Shown here piece after piece: positions 45,230-58,600 of a stretch of 64,000 nucleotides of DNA. Position 1 is the first letter of the stretch, and every line of letters begins with the position of its first letter. The stretch spans positions 9,909,167 to 9,973,166 of the forward strand of contig NC_058043.1 of the NCBI RefSeq assembly GCF_020085105.1, written 5' to 3'. The notes beneath the pieces are model-generated. The model saw nothing but the letters and a program-made list of their open reading frames with translations. It was not told the DNA's origin and made no database searches. The stretch is from Siniperca chuatsi. Its lineage: Eukaryota; Chordata; Actinopteri; Centrarchiformes; Sinipercidae. The position numbers and the translations under genes were made by a program.

Positions 45230-46285
45230 TTCCTTCATGTCATCCTTAAATGTGGGTGCGGGAGCTAAGGGATTTCACCATTCTCATTACCCACTGTTGA
45301 CGTGTCCTCGAGCAAGCACTTATTATTGAAAACTGCTGAATTCACAGGTGTGACTGTGTGCAGCAGGTTTTGCTGGAAAAGAGACATCATACCCAGTGAA
45401 TTCACCTTAGATAAATAAATGTTAAACAAAAAAGCATTGATGTGGTAAGAAAAGCATGGCCTATCAGGAACAAAAGGTAGCCTATTGAATTACTCAATGG
45501 AATTTTTCCTGGGTTTAGAGAGACCATCTGGAAAATTCTACTGAATACCTTTCAGTTGCAGGAACTCACAATAAATTACAGGGCAGATTCCAAAGACAAG
45601 AGGCCTCTTGTTAGCACTGAAACTGGTTTATCTGAGATGCTGGTTTTAAAAGCATATACACATTCCAAGGCATTAGGAAACTGTCATTTTCTGCTGATAC
45701 ATGACTGATGCTGAAAAGTTGTGAAACACTGGGTGGTACATATAATCTGCAAGTCCAGTATGCAGCTGTTTACTTCAATTCAAGCCATATCTATGTGGGT
45801 TAATTTTGATCAGTATCTTTTGTATTTAAATGCATGTCAGACTGCCAAACATCTAGTCATCCAGTTTTCTTAGAATAGGCAAAGCCGAACCAGGAATCAT
45901 ACAATCAAGGATCACATTAACAGGAGGAGCAATTCAACTCAGATGAACTGTCTGTTTTGTTAATGGTTTTGGACAAGTTTGTAAATGATCAGGATCTTAT
46001 AAGCTGCATGACATAAAACTATATTCTGTTCATTAGAAAAACTTACAAGACTGATAGTGAAGACCATTTATAGTACGGATGTGTATGTTTTTGCAATGGA
46101 ACTACTGTATGTGTTACAATGAAGGTTATAAACATTTTATTTTTGTCTTCAACAATATATCTCCATCTTCTCTTGTGCATGTGTAATCTAGCAAATATAG
46201 CAAACGGAAACAAACAAAATTATAAAAGGCATCAGTAGTTATAATGTTACAACAGTACTAAGGCACAGTTACAGTTAGGACTATT
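45230..46285. other. Intergenic DNA, no supported gene
   Basis: AT-rich sequence without recognisable exons or repeats of the families named here. Confidence 0.5.
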
Positions 46286-46287
46286 AC

Positions 46288-46980
46288 ACCATGCTAGAAG
46301 CTCTGTTAGGCTGTACTTAGGCACAGTGGTCCTGGGAGCTAAATGCTAAGTTTAATTCGGTAATTAATTAACTACAGCTGCGGATGATGGGAATGCCATA
46401 AGTTTTGCAGGTATTTGGTCATAAACCAAAGTATTGGACAAATAAAACATTTGACCTGATGGTGCCACCAGAGGAAAGAGTAAGGGATCATCAAAGTTAT
46501 TACAATTCACCCTGAGGGGACCATGAATGTGTGAACCAAAATTCATGGCAATCCATTCAATAGTGGTGGAGACATTTCACTCTAAACCTCAAATGTGAAC
46601 CTCATGGTGGCACTAGAAGAAAGGTCAGGGGATCACAACGTCATTAGGATACATCCTCTGGGAACCATGAATGTCTGTACAAAAGTTTGTGCGAATCCAT
46701 CAAGAAGATGCTGAGATATTTCACAGGATAAGTGAAAACTTTGACCAGCTGGACAAGTCACCAAAGTCATTACGACACATTATCTGGGCACCATAAATAT
46801 CTCAAATATCCAAATTTCATAACAGTCTATCCAATAGTGGTAACCTGCTGGTGGCACTAATGGAAAAGTTGGGGGATCACCAAAGTCTGTCGGATTCTGT
46901 CCAATAATTGTTGAGATACTTCAGCCGGTTTCAACCATCCGACAGATCGACATTGCCATCCCTAGAGCCGCTAACATGGC
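46288..46980 (+). mobile_element. Tandem-unit MITE with terminal inverted repeats, full-length copy
   Basis: Ends are accatgctagaagctctg (left) and agagccgctaacatggc (right), inverted copies of about 17 bp with a few mismatches. The interior holds four diverged direct units of roughly 115-145 bp. Each has the order 'ggatcaccaaagtcat', 'ctctgggaaccatgaatgtct', 'caatccat..aatag' and 'ttgagatatttca'; units start near 46484, 46634, 46758 and 46875. There is no open frame of note, so it is non-autonomous. A truncated copy lies at 25761-26215. Confidence 0.75.
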
Positions 46981-46984
46981 TAAA

Positions 46985-48970
46985 ACATTTCTCACATTTT
47001 TTCTAGTTGAATAAACACAACACAAACAAAACTGTATGGTTTGTGTGAATGAAAGCATGGTCGGTATGTGCGCCACATAGCTGGGTCTCTTGGAGCGCTG
47101 ATGGAAGCAAATTCCATTTCATCCACTGCTTTATCCATAAGGGTTTTCAAAACACCACTACACAAGAATTTCAGCAGGGCAATTCAAACCATTGTGCCAT
47201 AACAGTCTGATGCTTTTAAAGTCATATCAGCTCAACTATAAGTATAAAGTATACAGCATAATTGACCCTCCAGTTTTGTGGATTTATGAGTAAAGCCATG
47301 TTACACCATATAGATCATTTGTACTCACATGGACATGTTTTTTGAACATTCATGCAGAGAGATTAATATACTACTGAAGTATCTATTCACTACAATAAAG
47401 GTATGAACAAGTATACAATATTTTATACAATATTTTTTCTAATTAACCCAATTGTAACTGTTTAACACATATGGGTCAAAGGAAAAAACAGTACAGAATT
47501 AGCTATACACTGATAGACAAAGACATAAACGACGGACTACAAATCCCAGAATGTAAGCTGAATATAATACTCTGCCATTTTGTCAGCTCTCTGTTTGCAA
47601 GGTTAAACAGAGTGTCGGGTTGTCAGAAGTTGTACAAGCTTCCTTGAGGTTAAAGTGGCTCAGCATTTTACAAACTGGTTTTCAATCCATTGTTCAACTC
47701 AGACAAACAGACTCTAACAGTCAACTGGCCCTCATCTAGTTTGTTCCATTTCTGCCCCCAAAACACACCTCACCTCAAGGTTGATTCAAGGTTTGTAATT
47801 TTATGAATTGAGTCAGGCATCAGTGGGACAAAGGCTAACTTGATATGGAGAGTAATGCAGATGATGATCAGTCTTTCTGTAAGAGGACAGTTCTCCTTGC
47901 CCATTGTGCGAACCCTTTAAATCAGATGTTTTGCTGGCCTTTAGTTCACCAGCTTTCTATTCTATTTTATATTTTACTCTATTCAGATCAAAATACTTCA
48001 AAATGTGAGAAGCTATGTGAGCTGTAGAACCAACAAATGAGACCAATAAAGCTCAGTTTCATACCGTAACTGTCTGAGCCTAACTACACAGTTTTTTCAT
48101 CAACACAAAGACACTTTAATATAGAAATTGTCACTGACAGAAGAATGCTGTGATATACAGAAGTGACAGAATATAAAATAAGGTGATGAGAGAGCAATGT
48201 CACACAGATCCACATGATGAACTTAAACATTCTCCCACTCTGAACTGCTGAGCTAATAATAAGCGCCAGCTGTCTTCCCAAATTCCCCTTGTGAATGGGA
48301 ACCCACACACATAAACTCTACTTGGGCTGAGACAAAATTGACAGTCACACACAGTAAATTTGGTGTTTGGTGACTCTTCTGCATTCATTGTGCCTGATCT
48401 TTGTGGTTCAGCATCCTCACGGATAATCCATTTAATAAGAGTTGGGTCAACAATCATGTGCTTTCCAGAATGAGTCCTGAGACAAATATAGTATCCTGAG
48501 GTGACATTGTGGAGCGTCATGGCCTTGTGATTGTTATGTAGTAAACAGAAAGCTACGGTCTGGCACAGGATGTGATTAAGTCAAGCACAGTTTAATCCAA
48601 GGAGCTATTTGGAGACTTCACTTATAATTGAGTTGCATTCAGAGTATCCCTTTCAGAGTAAACATGTATAAGTCTGAGAGTCACACACACATGAGTGTAC
48701 AGGAGGATAAGTACTGAAGCTGACAAAAATACACACCAGGATCAACCCCCCATTGTAAACTGAGAAATAGAGCTGCAACACAGACAGGTTGGGCAACAAA
48801 GGCACAATAAAACAGGCTGGTATAATAGGTAACAGTACAGACAGCACAGATATCACTGTATCCGTCACAAGATAAAGGATGACGTTTGTCTCTTCTCAAA
48901 ACATTCATGGATCATGCAATTTTAACAAAAAAAACAAAAAAAAAAAGAGACAAGCTATGAACGTTAACAG
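46985..48970. other. Intergenic DNA between the slc25a22-like gene and tshb
   Basis: No gene is seen. The portion above about 48100 may belong to the tshb 3' UTR, which is read from the minus strand, but I could not choose a polyadenylation signal with confidence; ATTAAA variants exist on the minus strand near 48595 and 48115. Open frames at 48084-48520 and 48653-48908 have no recognisable product. Confidence 0.45.
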
Positions 48971-48975
48971 AAAAA

Positions 48976-50261
48976 TCAGAGAGGGATCATGTAGTTGCTA
49001 TGACCAGGGTATGGGTAGATACGTCTGACTGGTTTGGTACACCTAGCTCCGTCCACGCTGGCCCTGTGTGCGCACTCGTCGCTGTCAGTCCTGCAGGCAC
49101 CACAGTGGCAGCTGAGAGCCACAGGGTAGGTGAAGACAGGGCTGGTGTCGATGGGACAGCCAGGCAGTATGGCTGCGCGGTATTCCACCTTGTCATAGGT
49201 ACAGCCTCTCTGGATGAGGAAGCGTGGGCCGAATATATCCCTCATGTTGCTGTCCTGCTCACCATAAACAAACACATGCATTAACTTACAATAAGTTTAA
49301 ATTCCTTGAGAACACAAAACTATATTTAGGGTGTTTGTTGAACACTGAACTGAAATGGGCCCAGAATAGTTGAACGTTTATGTGAGTTACCTAACGTCAA
49401 ACACAACTGTGAACTTTTCAATAAATGTGCTTCATGTTGTACTTACGTAAGGAAAAATTTCTGATAAAATACTTTATCAGAAATAAAGTTGTATTTTGAC
49501 ACAGGGACTAAGGTTTGCTGTATTTTCTGTAAAAATCTATTCAACAATTTTAACATAACCTCCCAAATTTGGTCACATTTGAGTCTTTTTCAACATTATA
49601 ACCACATTCTTAAACTTTCTGTTAAAGATGTCATACTGTATTTTGAATGTAAAAATCCCCAAATTAATTTTATTGTAAATGTTATGATTTTTTTTATTCA
49701 GAAATGCCGTTTTTCTAAGAGTATCTATCCTTTACTCTTTTCCTTTACACTATATATATTATATATACTTATAACTACTTACAAATGAATTTCTCTTTCT
49801 CTCATTCTATTTTATTATTTTTATTTTATTGTGTTTATGTATTTTATTTCATTTATTTTTGTCCTTTCTATTTTTAATTTCCTTTTATACGATTTGATTG
49901 TACCTTGCATGTACATTGTTTAACACGTTGGTTATGATATCAAAAGGGGGGGGGAAAGGGTTACTGAAGGTTGATTCACACCTTCCAGCCAATCTGAACT
50001 GAGAATTTTCATTGGCCATGGTATAAACTTTCTGTATACTTTTTTCCACCTGAAGAAATTAATGACAATCTATTCTTTCACCACAAAGGACATACATACC
50101 CTTGAGTAGCAAAATCCCATGCAGATGGTAGTGTTGATCGCCACACAATAGTCACACTCTGGCCTCTCCACATACAGGGTGAAGTCAGTGGGTAAACACA
50201 TGGGAACAGCTGGGCTGAACAGCAGAAAAAGGAGCCAGCTGGTGAACACTGCAGTCTCCAT
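48976..50261 (-). CDS. tshb: Thyrotropin beta subunit precursor, 146 residues
   Basis: Pituitary hormone subunit that pairs with the common alpha subunit to form TSH, which stimulates the thyroid. Coding exons: 50261-50100 (54 codons, phase 0) and 49254-48976. A non-coding first exon (about 50450-50407, donor ctcgagcag|gtgac) joins an acceptor at 50299. Residues 1-20 are a signal peptide. The mature chain has twelve cysteines, the full set for this cystine-knot family: five in the first coding exon and seven in the second. It also has one NTT glycosylation site (43-45), the CMGFC motif (47-51; CAGYC in many relatives), the PGCP turn and the SCHCGAC stretch. Exon structure and the break after CYSR are typical of tshb. 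The intron (49255-50099) contains a LINE fragment on the other strand. The position beside tspan2 and sycp1 supports tshb over fshb or lhb. Confidence 0.97.
49440..49960 (+). mobile_element. Tx1/L1-like LINE fragment in the tshb intron
   Basis: The open frame 49489-49788 reads like the extreme C-terminus of an L1/Tx1-type polymerase (KDVILYFECKNPQINFIVN, FFIQKCRFSKS), partly degraded. An AT-rich tail follows, containing 'accttgcatgtacattg' and a G-run at 49948-49956. The element is antisense to tshb. The family call rests on remembered pattern and would need a library search. Confidence 0.6.
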
Positions 50262-50475
50262 GTTAAGCAATATTATTTTTTCACAATCAATTTGGGACCT
50301 GCATGGGAAGGAAAGATAAAGAGACAAATTGACAACCAGACAACAGAGAGGATCAAGAGTTTGGTATCTTAAATATTATTTGTTCCCCTCTGCATGTGTG
50401 AGTCACCTGCTCGAGAGATGTGGGCACCTGCAGGCCTGATGATGCTGTGAGTCTGAACATCCCTGCTGACCAGTA

Positions 50476-50481
50476 TTTATA
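50476..50481 (-). promoter_or_regulatory. tshb TATA box
   Basis: On the minus strand this reads gtttgtataaatactgg. It lies about 25 bp before the predicted start of the non-coding first exon (about 50450), which ends at the donor at 50407. Glycoprotein hormone beta genes typically have a TATA box, so the placement is credible. Confidence 0.7.
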
Positions 50482-50489
50482 CAAACATT

Positions 50490-52025
50490 ATATAATCCAT
50501 CTTTATCCAAGCTAGCTGTTATCTTCTATCTGTGATGAAAAGAAAGAACTGAACTTTGAGTCCATTATGTGGATGACATGAATTAATAATTTCCTTCATG
50601 AACAAAGATAATGCAGTAACCAAGGAAATTTACGCAATGGCTTCTGCACTTGCTGAAAGACTCAGTGTCCACTAGATGTTACAAAATGCCCCAAAGCTTT
50701 GTTTCTGCTCGAAAGAATGCATATTATGTAAAGAGCCTATTAAAGTTTTACTTCATTTTCCCAAACAAACCTAATCTCATTTGAATCCCATTTGAAGAAA
50801 AATTAACCGAAGAAAAAGCACCTCTTGTAATACAAAATATTTCAGAGCACTTTCTAAATGTGCATGTCCAAATGATGCTTTGTGCATTGTGGGTTACGAA
50901 AATCTACACCAGTCAGCAATGTGCACAAGTCAACTCACAAGCTGTCACAGTCCAAACTTACTGAACATAGGTAGAAAACATTCAGAGCAGGTTGATCTAA
51001 TCTGCTCTCATAGTAAGTACAATAAAAACTGCTGCAGTAGACATCAGCATTCATCACTAAATAAATACTTCAGATACAGATTGATGAGATGACAAGTCAC
51101 TACCTTGACTTAAAAAGTGAGAACAATTTTCCACCTAACACTGCCAGACTATAGGGATTTCTTTATCTATATTTTTGTTTAATGATTGTCGAGGATAGTC
51201 ATAGTCTCACTTAGACATTAAGTCATAAATGTGAAGCATGTGATTGTTTTTAATGTCATTGTTGTTTGTTTGTATCTCCTCTTTATTTATAGTTTAATAG
51301 GATTCCTACAGACATAAATTGGGCTCACAATTTCACAAATACACTGGACAGACTGATCTTTTCTTTTTCATTTCAATCACAGTACTTCTTACTGAATTTA
51401 AGTCCTCATATAATAACAATTATCTTGGACATGTTGTCATTCGCCAGTAGTGAGTAAATCCGTTGGTGAATAGGAATATTACAATACAATCAAAACATAA
51501 ACAGTATATTGCAAGTTCAGTGTCCATTTTAGTAGCTCATTCCTTCTCCCCAGCTCTTACTCACCTTTACAAACATTAACAGTACAAGCCATTTTACATT
51601 AACTTTCTAAGAGTTTACTGTAACTTATTCTCTCATTAAGAGTGACTTGAAGGAAGTCAACCATAAAATCTCTATTTATTAGATTGCTAATCTTACAAGT
51701 AATCACACATAATATCTGTTGTACTGACATAAAGATCTCTGCCAACAGTGTACATCTACTTTTTCTTTCTCATCTGCACTCTTTTTTTTTTTTGCTGTAG
51801 TTGTCCCCCACCTCCCTGACACCTACGTGTTTTTGAGTTTGAAATGACACACTTCTCTATGGACCGATGATCAAAGATATACAGTAGATGTGCTAAGTAA
51901 AGCAATGGTAATTACATGTGACACATACAAAAGGATGTGACAGCAGAAGTAGTGACCGAACCTTAAAGATTTAACCTGCCCTGCCTCCTGAAATTCCTCA
52001 CATAGCCAATAACTACTGACTAACC
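50490..52025. other. Head-to-head spacer between tshb and the slc5a8-like gene
   Basis: About 1.5 kb with no supported gene or recognised transposon. It should contain the upstream control regions of both divergent genes. I could not pick individual binding sites with confidence. Confidence 0.5.
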
Positions 52026-52032
52026 TGGAGCT

Positions 52033-52040
52033 GTATAAAG
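52033..52040 (+). promoter_or_regulatory. TATA box of the slc5a8-like gene
   Basis: The text ggagctgtataaagacccc has a good TATAAA core. Transcription would start near 52063, about 600 bp before the ATG at 52666. The leader may be unspliced or contain an intron; no clear donor was chosen. Confidence 0.55.
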
Positions 52041-52665
52041 ACCCCACCTGGATTTGTCCTTATTTCATAAGAAATTGAGACATCTTGAAAACATAGAGTC
52101 TCTTGTTAAGCATCAGAACAACACAATATCAGGCAGACCACGGAATCACCACCTTTTACAATCACTGAAATTATGGCTGACTTCAGTAGAGTGTCCTTGA
52201 TGGATTATTAACTAAAGTAAACTAATCTTTGTAGTCTGTCTGCTGAAAGTCTCAGAGTGGACCAGACTCCTGCCACTTGCAGGAGATGAAGTTGAAGTGT
52301 CTCATTGTTCTTCTATCAGTTAGAGTGACTCTGATAGTTGATAGTTGGATCAGCAAAGCCGAAACAGCGGACTCAAACCCTGAACTCTTTGGATTTTTCT
52401 ATTCTTTGTTGAAGGTTTGAAGGGAAACTTTTAATGAGTGCAGTTGATATAAATACGTCTGACAGTTGACAGAGTCTGAAATGCACTGAAAAGCATTTTT
52501 CTTGCTGTCTTTAGTTTGTACTTTTTCCATTGGTATTGGTATATGTGACAGTTTCAGGATAGTTTGGAGGGAAAAACATTAAACATTAACAAGACTGAAT
52601 AATACAGAAATCCTGAATCTTAACAGAAGTGTTAGTAAAAGGAAGCTCCTTCTGCTGAACTAACC

Positions 52666-55600
52666 ATGGTTGGTACAGGTGGTCCAGTGGCCACTTTCTC
52701 TGTGTGGGATTATGTGGCGTTTACTGGAATAATTTTGGGGGCAGCTGGCATAGGCCTTTTCCAGGCCATCCGAGGCCGTAAGGAGACCAGCAGCGCTGAG
52801 TTCTTGCTGGGTGGACGGCAAATGACGGCTGTGCCGGTTGCCATGTCGCTCACTGCCAGCTTCATGTCTGGCATCACAGTCATTGGTACACCTACTGAGG
52901 CCTACCGTTTTGGAGCTGCATTCTGGCTCTTCGGCTTCTCCTATGCCATCATGTCTGTCATCACTGCTGAGATCTTTGTCCCGCTTTTCTACAGACTGGA
53001 GATCACCAGCGCCTATGAGGTAAGGAAATATCACAGACCGTAAATGATTATAATGGTACAAAGGCTGGCTGACAGGTAAAGCAGGAAGCAACTTAAAATT
53101 TAAAGATCAATAAAGCAAGCATGCTTTATTGGCAGGCTACAGAAATACAAGACTTTTAAAAGTTAAAGTGGCTAATGATTCATCCACTATAGTTGGTTTA
53201 AATACAGATGCAGAATCCAACTGCTATAAAAGTGTTTCCAAAAAAGGTGGGTGGGCATTGTTTCTTTGTTTTTCTTTCTCTATTTGTAACTTCAAACACC
53301 TTTTTAACATTTTGTAAATGTGGATGTATAAACTAAACCACTGTGTGTAAACCAAGTCATCAGTTTAATGATATCTGCCCGTCTATATTTTCCTTTCATT
53401 TCTAGTACCTGGAGATGCGTTTCAGCCGGCCTATTCGGGTAATTGGGACATCAATGTACATCGTACAGACGGTAACTAAAACATGCTTATATCAAAAAAA
53501 AGAGGAATATTCAATTACGTTTTGTATTTAGATAATTAAAAACAAAAGTACAAAGCCATGAAGAAGGGAGCAAACATCCGTAATTAATATGGTAAATGAA
53601 ACATGGTAAAAAGCACCTGTCTTTCTGCTTTTTGACTTTATGTAAAATTGATTCTTGAAACCAATTCCAAGATTAATATGAATCACATGCTTGTTGTGTT
53701 TTCACCTAATCAACTAATGGTGGAATCTTTTCTCAGGCCCTGTACACCGGTTTGGTCATCTATGCTCCAGCTATTGCACTAAATCAAAGTAAGTCAGTGC
53801 AACAGTTATGTATCAAAAGTACTTTGTATGATGCTATCGTCCTCCAGAGGTTTCTGTGTTATTGTTGATTTTTAGATTTTAGCCTTACTTCTTAACTGGA
53901 ATTTAGTAAGCCGCAACTGCAACCTGCTGATACAGTTTTCTGTCTAATCTCTTTACTAACAGAGTTGTAAAAGGAGACAGCTGTGTTTCTTTCTCTTGTG
54001 TTTATCTTAAACACAGGTCACATGTGTTTTTGATTGAAATAGAGGAAAAAATCATTGCTAGTGCCAAGTTACAAAAGATGGATAAATACACCATTTCGGA
54101 GAGGTTATGGAGACTTGAAGTTACTAAAACTGACACATGTTAAGTCTCAATAGGTTTATTTTATTATATAATAAATATATGAATCATAATGGAGCTTTTT
54201 TTGTCATTACTCAGTCACAGGACTCAATCTATGGGGAGTGCTGGTGGCTACAGGAGTGGTGTGCATCATCTACTGCACTTTGGTTGGTACTGCGCATTTC
54301 AACAAGTATTTTGTATGGTACTGAATTAATGATCTGCGTACCAAACAGTAGGCCTATTCAGAATCAGAATCAGAAATACTTTATTGATCCCCGAGGGGAA
54401 ACTCTTTCGTTACAGCTGCTCACTATCACGTCAATGCACACAGGAATAGAAGTACTAAGCAAATCAAAATATAATACACTATAATACAGGTAAGATAAAT
54501 TAAGTACAAAGTGGATATAAGTATTAAAGCTAAAATAAGTGTAAGTACAAAAGAGGATTTACAGGTAGTAATAGTACAATAATGAGTACTGTCAAGTGTA
54601 GCAGATTAACCAGATTATTAGACGGTGGATATTGCACAGCAGTAATATAAGTATGAATAAATATCAATAAATAGGGAATATTAAACTGAAAACAGAGTAT
54701 ATTGCACAGGAGTATTAAACAGAGAATATTGCACAATATTACAAGTATTGCAGTGATGTTAGAGGGAGGAGTTAAAGAGTTTGATGGCCACAGACAGGAA
54801 TGACTTCCTGTGGCGCCGAGTCTAGCACTGGCCACCACAGACTCAAGAAGTGTATAATGTATACAAACACAGACTGAAATCCTTGAGTCCAAGTACATTT
54901 GTATTTCAAACTATTAATCTAAAGCCCGGTTCATCATGATTTATATGACCTATTTTACACTTTGGTATCATCAAAGTGTAAAATAGGACTGTGGTTTGTG
55001 GTTAATAAAACTGATCTGCCTGTGAAACTAATGCAGGTTATTCTCTGCATGATAATATATAATTGTACACATTTTAACATTACAGTTAGCCTCAGCTAGC
55101 AATGGAAAGGCTTTACAAAAGAACTTGGACATGATAAGTTGGCTCTAACATGGAGTTTGTTTCAGGGCGGACTGAAAGCTGTAATCTGGACGGACGTGGT
55201 GCAGATGGTGATCATGCTGGCAGGTTTTGTGGCTGTTATAGCTAGAGGAGCTGTACTGCAGGGAGGCCTGACAAAGATTTGGGAAGACGCCGGGCAAGGA
55301 GGCCGACTACAGGCGTTTGAGTAAGTACACAAGCAGACTTGTGTCAAATAGTATTTGTTGTTAGTTTGTTTTAAACCAATTATGATACCAGATGAATGGG
55401 GCTTCCTGAATCAGAGCATTTAGTTTCCAGCCACAGGAAAACACATTAGATCAGCTTTTCTATAATTGTTTCCTGTGACTTTTAATTGCTCTAGTATCCA
55501 GGGAAGGCCAGGAAACTTTACTGCAAACTGTTCTGCACACAATAATAAAGGAAATTGAATATCAATTATGCCTGCTTATTGCGTCAAAAGTGTCATCCCA

Positions 55601-58600
55601 CATTATCAGAAGTTCTTACTGATGATGTCCCCAAACATTACCTTCAGTATTCTTTCACATGTTGACTTTTATCGCAGTTTTGACCCAGATCCTCTGAAGC
55701 GACACACTTTTTGGACTATTATAGTCGGTGGCAGCGTGATGTGGGTGTCTATCTACTCAATCAACCAGTCCCAGGTGCAGCGCTACATCTCCTGCAAAAC
55801 CTTGGGACATGCCAAGATGTGAGCGTTCCTGTAATGAAAGCAAACTGTACATTTTTGGCAGCAAGCGAAGGTTCATGCACTGACAAGTCTTCTTTCATCT
55901 CTCAGGTCTTTGTATGTGAACATGGTTGGCTTGTGGGTAACTGTGAGCCTGGCTGTGTTTTCTGGACTCACCATGTTCTCCATTTACAAGAACTGTGACC
56001 CATTTACTAACGGTGATATAAGCACCCCTGACCAGGTAACTGCAGCTGCATTTCTCTTTACTCATCATCATATGGACATCATGCTGTTTGTTATGTAACC
56101 AAGCATTATGGTTAATAGTAAAAATGGTTTATACTTTTAAACCAGCTGCTGCCCTACCTTGTGATGGATATTCTGGCAGTCTACCCTGGAATCCCTGGTT
56201 TGTTTGTGGCTGCTGCATACAGTGGTACCCTTAGGTGAGGCCTGAGACAAACAAGGAAACACGTATTCTTTTACATCAGTTAGAACTGCTGTTTCGATAA
56301 GGAAATGCTCTGGTAGATAAGATACAATGGTGAGGAAAGAATGAGCTGGCAATACCTGGGTTATGTTACCCCCTGAGAACAGTCCACGTGATTCCACCAC
56401 TGATGACTGAACAGGTTATTGTTACATTTACATTACAAGTCATTTTATTTATACATAATGCAAGAAACTACCATCTGCATGCTACCTGAGACTAATTTTA
56501 TCTGTAATCTAATCTGCCATTCAAATGCATCAGCCTTTTTGTTCTGTTCAGTGACTAAAAGCTTACTGTTGTACATTTTTCAGCACGGTGTCTTCCAGCA
56601 TTAATGCCCTAGTTGCTGTTACAGTGGAAGACTTTATTCTTCCAGTGTGCAAAAATCTCACAGAGAAACAGGTGACCTGGATGAACATGGGCCTGAGTAA
56701 GTTGTGTAAAAAAAAATGCTTTCACAGTAGCCAAAGAATGAGCAGGCTTTAGAAAAGCATATGGTAAAGAGGGACTAACTACTACTGAAGTAGAATGCTT
56801 TTCTTTAAAACGTTTCCATATCTCATTCATTAAAGACGTATTTGGAAATCTCAACAAAAACACTATATAATTTAGTATGAGTTTACAGTACATTCTGATC
56901 ATGAATACCACATTGATCAACCTACAGTAAGACTCCTATTACCCCCAGAAGCTCACCCACTTGAAGCTCACAAGATGCCAGTAAAAACCAAGATAACATT
57001 ATCTTATCTTCTTATTCTTAGCAGGTGATTAAAATTGTTTCCAGCTCTACTGTACGAGATACGACATGACTGAAATGTGTTAAAATAGATGGCCAGAGAG
57101 CTGTGAAGAAAATCTTGTTTATTCAATGACACAATTAAATCATTAAATGTGAAGAGTTTCCACAAGCAGACTTCACAGGACAAAATGCACAAACAGCGGT
57201 TAATGCTACAATAATCTAGTGTTGATCAGGTAGATTTACTGCTAAACTGATAAAAACCTGCACAGGCAGGAACATGTTGGTTCTTTTGGGAGGGTAAGAT
57301 CATGGGTGTGGCTCCACTGTCTCATTTTCTGTGAGAGGAATTCTGCAGTAAAGACAATTCACAGTTTTCTTAATTTAATATAGACACTGGTTAGTATGGA
57401 TCTGTATGCTGTTTGTACACAAGCACACAATGTTCCTGTTCATTACAGTGCAGATATAGGTGTTAATCAGAGCTGGGAGGGAAACAGAGAGAAAACAGGG
57501 TTTCTGTAGGGTTCACCAAGTTAAATGTAAGACTTTTTTAATACCACATAGAATGCAATTTAATACCTGTTTAAAGATCAGTTATGAAAGTATGATGGAA
57601 AACCAGTAGGGAGGATACAGCCTAGAAGTATATAACAATAATTACTAATAATATAATTAATTAAATTAAAGTGACCTGGACCCAGATAAGGGACAGAAAA
57701 TGGATGTATGTAACTACAAATGATGAATTTCATCTAAGTTTTCTCCTAATAAAAATTCTGACTTCAGTTATATCAATCACAACATTTTGATGAAAACATT
57801 TAAATGTGTATGAAAACTTTAGAAAAACGTTAGCTCATCTGCCATAGAGTTTGCACCAAAGAACGTTTGGATCTGCACTTTGAAAGTTGTGATTAGATCC
57901 TTTCTTTTATTTCAATAATGTTGACTGTAACATCCCCCAGGTGTATTCTTTGGTGCCCTGTGTATTGGGATGGCTGGAGTTGCTTCAGTGATGGGAAGCG
58001 TTTTGCAGGTAAACACCACTGCAGCTATTTACTGCTCTACAGCACCACCAAGAGCTGAATATTAAGAACTACAAGCATCCTGATCTTTTTTTCTTTTTTC
58101 AGGCAGCTCTGTCCATATTTGGCATGATCAGTGGGCCTCTTCTTGGTCTTTACCTATTAGGCATGCTATTCCGCACATCAAATTCAATAGTGAGTATTTC
58201 TTTTTACTGGTACATTCACTGGCACAACTGCACCCTCTCACATAACACAGAAAACTTGCTAATAAAGCAAATGTGACACACCCAGCAAGTATCTGACTGC
58301 AGTCATATTTACTTTGCAGGGAGGACTTGTGGGAATGATCATTGGTCTGGTGTTGACTCTGTGGGTGGGGATTGGAGGCCAGATTTACCCACCAACAGCT
58401 GAAAAGACAAATCCTCTCGAAGTCAGCACTGTAGGCTGCAACATCACAATGGGCCAAAATTACACAACAACAGCGCCGTGGACCAGTCCAGTGACTCTGA
58501 CCCCGCAGCCTGAGTGAGTCATATCACATAAAACAAAGGTCCATCAAGCACATGATATGGTCACAGTAAATAGGAATATTCATTAGCATTTTAATGTAGC

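Noticed and set aside
48200..48908. Several minus-strand open frames downstream of tshb
   Set aside because: They overlap in different frames, lack recognisable domains, and lie where the tshb 3' UTR or flank is expected.
49000..49284. 94-codon plus-strand open frame
   Set aside because: It is the antisense shadow of the second tshb coding exon, whose minus-strand reading has the full cysteine pattern.
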